This document shows, piece by piece, positions 1 through 7,400 of a DNA stretch of 16,737 bases; the first letter of the stretch is position 1, and each line of letters opens with the position of its first letter. This stretch comes from Prevotella sp. GTDB lineage: Bacteria > Bacteroidota > Bacteroidia > Bacteroidales > Bacteroidaceae. The position numbers and the translations under genes are program-made. The notes beneath the pieces were generated by a model, which made no database searches, was not told the DNA's origin, and worked only from the letters and a program-made list of their open reading frames with translations. The stretch spans positions 1-16,737 of the forward strand of contig JAILAA010000076.1 in NCBI GenBank assembly GCA_024681875.1, written 5' to 3'.

Positions 1-462
1 GACAGAAATCTTTGTCACATGGCCCTGGCTGTCGTAAGTTACAGAGGCGTTAGAGGACTCACTCCATTTCTCCCCGTTACTCTCTTCCCCCGAATTATTG
101 GACTTGTAAGTAGAGACATAGCCGTTGCTGTTATAGCCCACGTAGGCGGTCTCAGCATCGCTATAGTCGTCATCATCCACATGAACGACCTTGTTACCAG
201 AGAACTCATAACGGCAATAGTCCCTCTTTCCAATGTATTTCAAGGTGCCGTTACTGTTGTAGAAGTAATTATAGTAACTTGCAGCAGTAGAGACTCTCAT
301 TCCTGTCTCCTTGTCAACCACGCCAACGTTCTTTGACATGCTGCCGCTGACGCCGCCACCGCCGTTGTCATCATCGTCATCATCGCCACATGCCACCAAG
401 CTGGCGCTTATGGCGATAACCATCATAGCCAAAAGGCTCCAAATAATGTTATTCTTTTTCAT
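1..462 (-). CDS. Secreted lipoprotein, N-terminal part (truncated by window edge)
   Basis: The reading frame is open from an ATG at 462 down to base 1, giving the first 154 residues of a longer protein. The N terminus is a type II signal peptide (MKKNNIIWSLLAMM...) with lipobox LVAC and the lipidated Cys at residue 25. The Cys is followed by G and six Asp, which matches the acidic surface-export signal described for Bacteroidetes lipoproteins, so the mature protein is probably anchored on the outer face of the outer membrane. The remainder is rich in Tyr, Asn, Ser and Gly, with loosely repeated Y-x-x-N-G and YDSQGHVTKI patterns reminiscent of YD-type or DUF4595-like beta-strand repeats. That family guess is weak. 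Its header matches that of the gene just upstream (477-1211), with the Cys also at residue 25, and only 14 nt separate the two, so they are probably co-transcribed. The function is unknown. Confidence 0.8.
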   Translation of the reverse strand, partial: MKKNNIIWSLLAMMVIAISASLVACGDDDDDDNGGGGVSGSMSKNVGVVDKETGMRVSTAASYYNYFYNSNGTLKYIGKRDYCRYEFSGNKVVHVDDDDYSDAETAYVGYNSNGYVSTYKSNNSGEESNGEKWSESSNASVTYDSQGHVTKISV

Positions 463-476
463 AGTTTAATTAATAT

Positions 477-1211
477 TTATTGTTTATACATTTCCCATGC
501 CACTTCGGAGTAATAACTGTCTTCGTAGATAGTCATGGTCTTGCCTTGTATCTTAAAGTACAAGACTTCTGTTTCTCCATCATCCCAATAGATACGGATG
601 CTTCCCTTTGAGGTGCCCGACATAGAATAGGACAGGCTGCCACTATAGGTTTCCAACTGATTATAGTCATTATAGACCTTCATGTACCAAGTGCCAGAGC
701 CATTGCTCTTGAAGGTGAAGGAAATGGTCTGAGTGCCATCCGTAAGCTTCCATGTGCCAACAGCACTGCTGCTTGTTGCCGGATCATCGTCATCATAACT
801 ACTGCCAGACTTTGTCAGCCTCCAGCAAAGTTGGCCTTCATAGTAGACATACATGACGCCGCTTTCAATCGAGAAAGTGAGGATAACATCTCCTGAGTCT
901 TCATAGTAATAATAATCATCGTCATCAGCCTCTATGACAATGGTGCCTGACGTCTTGGTTTTCATGGTGTAAGTGAAGGGGCCAGAAGAATCGCCAATGG
1001 TTCCTGTGCCCTTACCATTACTCTTGAAAGTGAAGGAAATCAGAATGCCGTCTTGCCTTGTAGACCATGTACCCAGTACACTGCTGCTACTGGTGCCACC
1101 GCTACCTCCGTTGTCATCTTCATCTTCCTCGTCGTTACATGACACGAGGCCTGCACTGAAGATAAGCATCATCATGGCCAGCAGGCTCCAAAAAAAATTC
1201 TTTTGTTTCAT
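477..1211 (-). CDS. Lipoprotein with two tandem lipocalin-like beta domains
   Basis: A 244-residue lipoprotein. The signal peptide MKQKNFFWSLLAMMM ends in lipobox LVSC with Cys25, followed by the acidic stretch NDEEDEDDN, a likely surface-export signal. After a Gly/Ser linker come two homologous repeats, about residues 45-135 and 150-244. Each starts with (V/A)(L/V)GTW and contains the shared string SFTFKSNG followed by G and T residues. Each ends with a strand pattern closing on a Trp (CWRLTK, AWEMYK). This is the look of the small lipocalin-like (DUF-type) domains common in Bacteroidetes lipoproteins. The repeats are separated by an Asp-rich linker (SSYDDDD), and repeat 1 contains a DDDDYYYY run. 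It is paralogous to the truncated lipoprotein downstream in its header but not in its body. No catalytic motif is visible; a ligand-binding or surface role is only a guess. Confidence 0.85.
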   Translation of the reverse strand: MKQKNFFWSLLAMMMLIFSAGLVSCNDEEDEDDNGGSGGTSSSSVLGTWSTRQDGILISFTFKSNGKGTGTIGDSSGPFTYTMKTKTSGTIVIEADDDDYYYYEDSGDVILTFSIESGVMYVYYEGQLCWRLTKSGSSYDDDDPATSSSAVGTWKLTDGTQTISFTFKSNGSGTWYMKVYNDYNQLETYSGSLSYSMSGTSKGSIRIYWDDGETEVLYFKIQGKTMTIYEDSYYSEVAWEMYKQ

Positions 1212-1239
1212 AGTTTCCAGGTTTATTAGTTAAAAACAG

Positions 1240-1294
1240 AAAAAAGGTGGGGACTGTATGATACCATTTCAGTAAGGATATTACAGTCCCCACC
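1240..1294 (-). terminator. Intrinsic terminator of the outer-membrane barrel gene
   Basis: Read on the minus strand, a 13-bp perfect stem (1282-1294 paired with 1246-1258, GC-rich half GGTGGGGACTGTA) encloses a 23-nt loop and is followed at once by six T (1245-1240), then CTG and another T run. It starts 19 nt after the stop codon of the barrel gene. It should end or attenuate transcription before the lipoprotein pair. The loop is longer than usual for such terminators. Confidence 0.8.
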
Positions 1295-1313
1295 CTTTAG
1301 AGTGGATTATATT

Positions 1314-2036
1314 TTAGAATGTATAGCCGATGGAAAGAGTTGTGGTAGATACCTTACCCTTCTTACAAATCTCAGAGAAATCGTTGCCATAGGAAACACC
1401 AGCGATGAAGTTCTCGCCAAAGCGAGCCTTGAGACCAATCTGCCAGCCCAGCTGGAAGCGCTTCCAAGTATATTTCTCGCCACCCATATCCTTCTTGTCG
1501 AAGTAATCAATATCATGCTTGCCAACAGACATCTGAGCGGTCAGGTTGTAGCGGGCAACAGCACCAACGAAAGGCATCAGCGAAACAGTGCCGTTGGGGA
1601 GGTCAAATTTGTAAAGCAGGTTGAGGGGTACCTTCATGGAGAACATGGTGAAATGAGGATCATCATCGTCATCATCGTCACCACCATAATAATAATCATA
1701 GTCTGCATTCATTCTGCTGTAATAATAATCATCATCGTCATCATCAGGACTGTAGGTGGTATACTGCACTCCAAGACCTGCCTCCAGGAAGAGCGGAGTG
1801 TTTTGAGCAATGCTGAAAGCCTGACTATAAACGACAGAGAAGCCCGTAGCCGACTGGTCGTCCACATTCTTAATATCATATTTCAATGTGCAGGGATTCC
1901 ATTCTACCGAGAAAGCGCTCCATCCATCCGTGTCGCTTGTAGAGGTAGAAGAACTCTGCGTTGTGCTGAACTGTGCCGAAGCACTTGTGGCAATAGCCAT
2001 CATAGCTGCCACTGCGAAAAACTTGATACTTTTCAT
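1314..2036 (-). CDS. Small outer-membrane beta-barrel protein with an Asp/Tyr-rich loop
   Basis: A 240-residue protein with a type I signal peptide (MKSIKFFAVAAMMAIATSASAQ, cleavage likely after SASA). The mature part shows alternating amphipathic strands with GLGVQY, PFVGAVARYN, WQIGLKARFG and a last strand LSIGYTF ending in Phe, the usual C-terminal signal for outer-membrane barrel assembly. It fits the broad OmpX/porin-family barrel group of Bacteroidetes (PF13568-like), probably 8 strands. Residues 98-127 form a remarkable low-complexity segment made almost only of Asp, Tyr and Gly (DDDDDDYYY, DYDYYYGGDDDDDDD). By position between strands it is most simply an extracellular loop, and it could bind cations. 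The gene lies 43 nt after the PD40 gene, so the two may be co-transcribed, and it is followed by a strong terminator. The exact function is unknown. Confidence 0.8.
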   Translation of the reverse strand: MKSIKFFAVAAMMAIATSASAQFSTTQSSSTSTSDTDGWSAFSVEWNPCTLKYDIKNVDDQSATGFSVVYSQAFSIAQNTPLFLEAGLGVQYTTYSPDDDDDDYYYSRMNADYDYYYGGDDDDDDDPHFTMFSMKVPLNLLYKFDLPNGTVSLMPFVGAVARYNLTAQMSVGKHDIDYFDKKDMGGEKYTWKRFQLGWQIGLKARFGENFIAGVSYGNDFSEICKKGKVSTTTLSIGYTF

Positions 2037-2079
2037 AATTCTAATAGTTTAAGTGATTGATATAAAAATTGTTGATAAT

Positions 2080-3051
2080 TTAATAGACGAAGTCCATGCG
2101 CCAGACGTTGGCCGTACCTGTTGAGGATCCACGCTGGGAGATGAAATAGACGTACTTGCCGTCTCTGCTCCAAACGGGGCTAAGATCGTCGGCAGCGTGA
2201 TAGGTCATCTGCACCATCTGTGTGCCGTCGAGATGGCAGGCGAAGATGTCGGTATTATGATATTGCTGCGTGCCGTTCATCAGGGTGCTGCTGCCCACAA
2301 ACAGTATCCACTGGCCGTTGGGAGAAATGCTCGGCGTAGTGAAACTGCGCATAGGGTCGCTGACAATACATTCCTCAACACCCGTCTGGTAGTTCACACG
2401 CCATATTTCACCACGTCCCTCAGCATTGACGCGTGCACACAGTATGCTGTTCTGTCCGCTGATGGGACAGGGGTTGAGGCCCTTGGTATAGCTGGAGAGG
2501 AAATTACTGCCAATGTCGTATGCCCAAACGCTGGCACCATTGTTCTCAAGACGTGCAAAAAAGATGTTCTTCATGTCAGGGGAATAGACGGGCGAATAGT
2601 CCTTGTTGCCGCTGGTGATCTGTCGGCAGACGTAGCCGCTGGTGGCACTAGTCTGGAAGATCTGGTTCAGCTTGCCACTGTTCTCAGAGAAGCAGATATT
2701 CTTCCCGTCGGGCGAATAGGTGAAGTCGAGCACGGCCTGACGGTTCGTCCTCTGCACCGAGGCGCCTTGCTTGCCAATGTCCTTGATAAAGATGTTGGTG
2801 GTATTACTGCGGAACGACAAGTAGGCCAGCTGTGTACCGTCAACGGAGATGTCGAGGATACGGTTGGAAAGCCAGTTAACGCCGCGCGTTGAGCGCTTCA
2901 CCTCAGGCATACAAACATAGTCGTTGTCAGTCGTTATACGTGTAAAGTTGATACCTGACTCCTCGTTCACCTGTACGACAGAATAGTCGACCTGCGCAAA
3001 CAAGGCAGCAGGAAAAAATGCCAATAGGAATAAAAGCTTTTTTCTATTCAT
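2080..3051 (-). CDS. Secreted TolB/PD40-type beta-propeller protein
   Basis: The 323-residue protein begins with a signal peptide (MNRKKLLFLLAFFPAALFAQ). I chose the ATG at 3051 over an in-frame TTG at 3063 because it places the Lys/Arg-rich n-region at the start. Five PD40/WD40-like blade motifs are visible: DISVDGTQLAYLS (about residue 67), YSPDGKNICFSE (112), YSPDMKNIFFAR (156), SISPNGQWILFVG (241) and WSRDGKYVYFISQ (294). These are the signatures of TolB-like and DPP IV N-terminal propellers. No hydrolase domain follows, so this is a stand-alone propeller, likely a periplasmic or surface binding scaffold. PD40 propellers also occur in T9SS-associated proteins, and T9SS genes lie 1.4 kb away, but a link is speculation. 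It lies 185 nt after the FAH-family gene across a very AT-rich gap. Confidence 0.8.
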   Translation of the reverse strand: MNRKKLLFLLAFFPAALFAQVDYSVVQVNEESGINFTRITTDNDYVCMPEVKRSTRGVNWLSNRILDISVDGTQLAYLSFRSNTTNIFIKDIGKQGASVQRTNRQAVLDFTYSPDGKNICFSENSGKLNQIFQTSATSGYVCRQITSGNKDYSPVYSPDMKNIFFARLENNGASVWAYDIGSNFLSSYTKGLNPCPISGQNSILCARVNAEGRGEIWRVNYQTGVEECIVSDPMRSFTTPSISPNGQWILFVGSSTLMNGTQQYHNTDIFACHLDGTQMVQMTYHAADDLSPVWSRDGKYVYFISQRGSSTGTANVWRMDFVY

Positions 3052-3111
3052 TTTTGGTAGCAAAAATATAAATTCAGGTTATTTACAGATATTAGTACAT
3101 TTTTCTGCTTG

Positions 3112-3119
3112 CAAAAATA
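3112..3119 (-). promoter_or_regulatory. Possible -7 promoter element of the PD40 gene
   Basis: On the minus strand this reads TATTTTTG, matching the Bacteroidetes -7 consensus TAnnTTTG, about 60 nt upstream of the ATG at 3051 in an AT-rich gap. No TTTG box is found at the proper distance upstream, and such matches are expected by chance in this A/T-rich stretch. Confidence 0.25.
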
Positions 3120-3236
3120 CAAAAAAAAATATATCCACCATAATTTTTTACAAAAAAATGCAAAAAAAATTGCGAAATGTAAAAATAGTTCTTTAGATGC
3201 ATCAAACATGCCAGGATGTCTTTAACTACTTTTCTG

Positions 3237-3854
3237 TCATCGGCAGAAAAAATCAAGGACGCGGTCGTCGCCAAGAAACCCCTGCAATTGGTCGCCTGGC
3301 TTCACAGGACCTATGCCGACGGGCGTACCTGTGAAGATGAGGTCGCCTGTGCGCAGGGTGAAGAAGCGCGAGAGGTAACTGATCAGTTCGTCGATGGAGA
3401 ATAGCATGTCGGCGCTGTTGCCCTGTTGCACCGTCGTACCGTTCAAGTCCAGATGGAAGCACATCGTGTCGCCATTGGCCCCCTGAGTTTTTGTACACCA
3501 CTCTCCGATGGCGGCACTGCCGTCGAAACCCTTGCAGATAGTCCAGGGCAGTCCCTCGCGCCGTGCCTTCTCCTGTGTGTCGCGCGCAGTGAAGTCGATG
3601 CCCACAGTGACGGCATCCCAATAGCGGTGTGCGAAACGCACGGGAATGCCCTTGCCCAGGCGGCAGATGCGCACCACCAGCTCAGCCTCGTAGTCGAAGC
3701 GGCTGGCCCAGTCAGGAACAAAGAAAGGCTTGCCCGCCTTCAGCAGTGCTGAGTCGGCCTTCAGGAAAATCACAGGTTCTTGCGGGCGGTAAGCCCGTCC
3801 GTCCAGTTCCTCCGTGTGCTGGAGGTAGTTCATGCCAACGCCAAATATCTTCAT
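3237..3854 (-). CDS. Fumarylacetoacetate hydrolase family protein (FAHD1/YcgM-like)
   Basis: A 205-residue enzyme covering one complete short FAH domain; FAHD1-type proteins are of about this length. Members hydrolyse or decarboxylate small acyl-pyruvate or oxo-acids in the cytoplasm using Mg or Mn. Visible features are the N-terminal G-x-N-Y with His13/Glu16 (the catalytic dyad spacing of FAHD1), YEAELVV with metal ligands Glu56 and Glu58, GIDFTARD with the third ligand Asp87, Lys108 in ICKGFD, and the FTGTPVGIGPVKPGD motif near residues 174-188. The ATG at 3854 is chosen because family homology starts there. An upstream in-frame ATG at 4037 would overlap tsaE and add an unrelated 61-residue tail. 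It is transcribed divergently from tsaE from its own promoter. The true substrate cannot be read from the sequence. Confidence 0.9.
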   Translation of the reverse strand: MKIFGVGMNYLQHTEELDGRAYRPQEPVIFLKADSALLKAGKPFFVPDWASRFDYEAELVVRICRLGKGIPVRFAHRYWDAVTVGIDFTARDTQEKARREGLPWTICKGFDGSAAIGEWCTKTQGANGDTMCFHLDLNGTTVQQGNSADMLFSIDELISYLSRFFTLRTGDLIFTGTPVGIGPVKPGDQLQGFLGDDRVLDFFCR

Positions 3855-3862
3855 AGCGTCTG

Positions 3863-3893
3863 CAAAGATACGAAGAAGCAGGTGAAAAGAAAA
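3863..3893 (-). promoter_or_regulatory. Promoter of the FAH-family gene
   Basis: On the minus strand the -7 box TATCTTTG (3870-3863) is a full match to TAnnTTTG. Nineteen bases upstream, at 3893-3890, the sequence is TTTT rather than the ideal TTTG, so the -33 box is imperfect. The -7 box ends 8 nt before the ATG at 3854, which implies a very short or nearly leaderless transcript. Confidence 0.55.
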
Positions 3894-3911
3894 GAAAAAC
3901 TTGATTTTTCT

Positions 3912-3942
3912 TTTGCATTCCGGCCGCTTCTTCGTACCTTTG
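3912..3942 (+). promoter_or_regulatory. Promoter of the tsaE-porU-porV operon
   Basis: A textbook Bacteroidetes sigma-ABfr type promoter: TTTG at 3912-3915, exactly 19 nt spacer, and TACCTTTG at 3935-3942. Transcription should start a few bases after the -7 box, leaving a leader of roughly 12-15 nt before the tsaE ATG at 3961. No other promoter of comparable quality is visible before ispF. Confidence 0.85.
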
Positions 3943-3960
3943 CAGCCAAATAGGCACACT

Positions 3961-4392
3961 ATGGAGATAAAGATAGAGTCATTAGAACAGATAGGCGCGG
4001 CAGCACGCCAGTTTGTCGACGAGATAGGGCAGCACACCGTCTTCGCCTTCTACGGTTCGATGGGAGCTGGTAAGACTACGTTTATCAAAGCTGTCTGCGA
4101 GGCACTGGGCATCACCGATGTCATCACGTCGCCCACTTTTGCCATTGTCAACGAGTACAGTCTTCCTTCTGACGGGGGAAGCATCTATCACTTCGACTTC
4201 TACCGCATCAAACGTCTTGAAGAAGTCTACGACATGGGCTATGAGGACTATTTTTACAGCGGTTCATTGTGTTTCATTGAATGGCCGGAGCTGATTGAAG
4301 AACTGCTGCCCGATGATGCCGTGCACGTATTCATTGAGGAACAGCCCGACGGCAGCAGAACGGTACGAATAGGGCAGACTGAGAAAAGCTAA
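3961..4392 (+). CDS. tsaE: tRNA N6-threonylcarbamoyladenosine synthesis ATPase TsaE
   Basis: A 143-residue cytoplasmic ATPase working with TsaB and TsaD in making the t6A37 modification of ANN-decoding tRNAs. The sequence shows a Walker A motif GSMGAGKTT (residues 32-40, Lys38), the TsaE-typical TSPTF (56-60), HFDFYR with Asp79 (Walker B-like region), and FIEWPE (105-110), all in the usual order. The length is normal for the family. The ATG at 3961 is preferred over an in-frame ATG at 3901 because it lies downstream of the promoter and matches the family start. It is the first gene of the long plus-strand series, 45 nt before porU, so a housekeeping gene drives or shares the promoter of the secretion genes. 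Confidence 0.95.
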   Translation: MEIKIESLEQIGAAARQFVDEIGQHTVFAFYGSMGAGKTTFIKAVCEALGITDVITSPTFAIVNEYSLPSDGGSIYHFDFYRIKRLEEVYDMGYEDYFYSGSLCFIEWPELIEELLPDDAVHVFIEEQPDGSRTVRIGQTEKS

Positions 4393-4437
4393 TCGCCGAA
4401 TGCAATAATTGCCCCTTACAGTACGTTATATATATAG

Positions 4438-7400
4438 ATGAGCAGACGCCTCTTTCTGTTCCTGATACTGCTGTGCGCCGTACTGAAGGCAGGTGCGCAG
4501 GAGTTTGTCAACCTGACTGCCCCTGAGGTCAGGATTGACTCCATGTTGCCTGTGTGCTCCTACAGTTTCCCGTTAGGTGAGCATTATGCCGACTCTGTCT
4601 ACAGTGTCAGCATCGAATATCCGGAATTTATCGATATGAGCGAGGCCGACATCCGCCGCTATGAGGCCATCAGCGGCGACTCGCTGCCCTCCATGCCCAA
4701 GGTGCACCAGTATATCGGTGTCAGTCGTCGCCGTGGCACTCTCTGTGTTTCTTTCGTCCCCTTGGTGTTTCGCGATGGGAAATATCAAAAGCTGGTGAGT
4801 TTTAAGCTGGAAACCAAGACTCTCCCCCAGCCCCTCCCTTGTAGGGAGGGGAGGAATTACCTCTATAGTGAAGACAGACTCTCCAATCAATTTGCTCCCC
4901 TCCCTGCAAGGGAGGGGCTGGGGGAGAGTCTTGAGGGGCTGGGGGAGAGTTCTGAGAGTCCTTCCCACTCCGTTCTCTCCTCAGGCCGCTGGGTAAAGAT
5001 CAGTGTCCCTGAGACCGGTGTCTACCAGCTTACCGAGCAATTGGTGCGCAGTGCCGGCTTCAGCAATCTTGACCGTGTAAAGATCTATGGCTACGGAGGA
5101 GCCTTGCAGCCTGAGGTACTCAACAGCAACTACCTCATGGCCACTGACGACCTGTCCGAGGTGCCTACATGCACTGTTGGCGGACGCCGCCTGTTCCATG
5201 CCATCGGGCCCGTAGGATGGGAGAAAGCCACGTCTACGGAACGCACGCGCAACCCCTACAGCACCGTAGGTTGCTACTTCATCACCGAAAGCGACGAGGC
5301 TCCCCTGGCTGTCGACAGTGCCCAGTTCGTCTCATCGTTCTATCCCACCACCAACGATTATCACTCACTGCACGAAATTGACAACTTCGCTTGGTATCAC
5401 AGCGGTCGCAACCTCTATGAGAGCACGCCCATCCCCAGTAGCAGCACTGCCTCCTACGAACTGAAGGCACACTCCGCCAGCGGACGCCTCACCGTGGTGC
5501 TCACCAGCGACGGCCCTGCAGTCACCAGCGTCACAATAAACGACAGCCTTGCCGGCACTGTCAACATCACAGAAAGCCTGCCCTCACAATCGAAAGCCAT
5601 ACAGAAGACACAAGTCTTCCAGCTCAGCGGTTTGCTGAACGGGAGCAACACCGTGCGTCTCAAACAGACGTCGGGGCAAGCTACGGTACGCCTCGACTAC
5701 TTAGCGCTGACCATGCCCACTGCAGCGCCAGAGCCTCAGCTCAGCAGCGATGTTTTCCCTGTGCCGAAGATAGTCTACGGTATCACCAACCAAGACCACC
5801 ATGCCGACACTGCGGTGGATATGGTTATCATCATTCCTGCCTCGCAGAAGCTGCTTGCACAGGCCAAGCGTCTGAAAGCGCTGCACGAGGAGCACGATTC
5901 CCTACGGGTACGCATCGTGCCCGCTGACGAGCTTTTCAACGAATTCAGCAGCGGAACGCCCGACGCCAACGCCTACCGCCGCTACCTGAAGATGCTCTAC
6001 GACCGTGCCGAGAGCGAGGCCGACATGCCACGCTATCTGCTGCTCATGGGCGACTGTGCCTGGGACAACAGGATGCTGACCAGCGACTGGCGGAACGCTT
6101 CGCCCGACGACTACCTGCTCTGCTATGAGAGCGAGAACTCGTTCAGCGAGACACTGAGCTATATCTGCGACGATTTCTTCTGTATGCTTGACGAGGGCGA
6201 GGGAGCGAGCTTGGCCAAGCGCGACCGCACCGACGTGGGCGTAGGCCGTCTGACGGCCCGCACTGATGCCGAGGCAAAAATCATGGTGGACAAAATCATC
6301 GACTACGCCAACAACGCCCATGCCGGCGATTGGCAGAGCACGCTCTGCTTCATGGGCGACGACGGCAACGGCAATATACACATGCGCGAGGCAGATGCCG
6401 CCGTGCAAACCGTTGTCAACGAGCATCCCGCGTTCAACATCCGCAAGGTTTACTGGGATGCCTACCAGCGCGCCACATCCTCCACCGGCAAGAGCTATCC
6501 TGACGTGACGCGCCTCCTGCGCCAACAGATGCAGCAAGGTGCCCTCATCATGGACTACTGCGGCCACGGCGCGCCCTATACCATCTCACACGAGCGTGTG
6601 CTCAACCTGTCTGACTTCAGCACCGCCACGTCGATGCGCTTGCCGCTATGGGTAACAGCATCATGCGACATCATGCCCTTCGACACACAGGAAGAGAACA
6701 TCGGCGAGACAGCCATGCTCAATACACACGGCGGTGCCATCGCCTTCTTCGGCACCACACGCACCGTCTACACCGGCGACAACCAGAACATGAACTGCTC
6801 ATTCCTGAAGTTCGTCCTCGGCAGCACCGACGGACGACGCAACACGCTGGGAGATGCCGTGAGGCTGTCGAAGAACGACGTGCGCTCCATTGGCGACGAC
6901 CCCACAGACCGGACGCGTTCTGACACCTACACCATCAACAAGCTGCACTATTCCCTGTTGGGCGACCCGGCGCTGACATTGGCCATGCCAACACCAGGAC
7001 TGGTCATTGACAGCATCAACGGACAGCCCATTGACAGTAACAATCCCATACATCTGCCCGAAGGCCAGCAAATCACCGTGACAGGCCACATCAAAGACGC
7101 CGACAACTTCAACGGCATCGTGTCGCTGACAGTAAAGGACGTAGAGCAGACTATCACCTGCCGCCTGAACAACACCGGAGAAGACGGCGCGGAGACAGCT
7201 TTCACCTTCCTCGACCGCCCCTCCACCATCTACAACGGGCAGGACAGCGTTCGTCAGGGACGCTTCAGCCTGACGTTTGTCGTGCCGCGTGACATCAGCT
7301 ACAGTGAGGGGACAGGACGCATGACGGCCTATGCTGTTGACGACAGCCGCCAACTGTGGGTACAGGGACACACCGAGTCATTCAGTATGGTGAGTGCCGA

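Larger units (their letters stand above)
3860..3945. repeat. Inverted pair of near-identical divergent promoter cores
   Basis: Bases 3860-3879 and 3926-3945 are inverted copies of a 20-bp sequence, GCTTCTTCGTAYCTTTGCAG, differing at one base, with 46 nt between them. Each copy contains the -7 box of one of the two divergent genes. Confidence 0.85.

Noticed and set aside
1302..2060. 252-codon plus-strand frame opposite the barrel gene
   Set aside because: It shadows the GAT/TAT triplet runs as Ile/Val repeats, has no domain, and the minus-strand gene has a signal peptide and a barrel-type C terminus.
3092..3274. 60-codon minus-strand frame in the AT-rich gap after the FAH-family gene
   Set aside because: It begins inside the FAH-family gene in another frame, consists largely of Phe/Ile/Tyr from A/T-rich DNA, and shows no family features.
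3855..4037. 61-residue N-terminal extension of the FAH-family protein
   Set aside because: It would run through both divergent promoters and into tsaE on the other strand, and family homology starts at MKIFGVGMNY.
4573..4968. Minus-strand frame with LPQPLPCREG-like peptides within porU
   Set aside because: The similarity to the sense peptide arises because the repeat is an inverted palindrome; it is not a separate gene.
5902..6567. 221-codon frame antisense to the PorU catalytic domain (and a similar one at 9626-10126)
   Set aside because: Both lie opposite the most conserved coding blocks of the two paralogs and mirror each other because the sense strands are homologous; composition is typical of antisense shadows.
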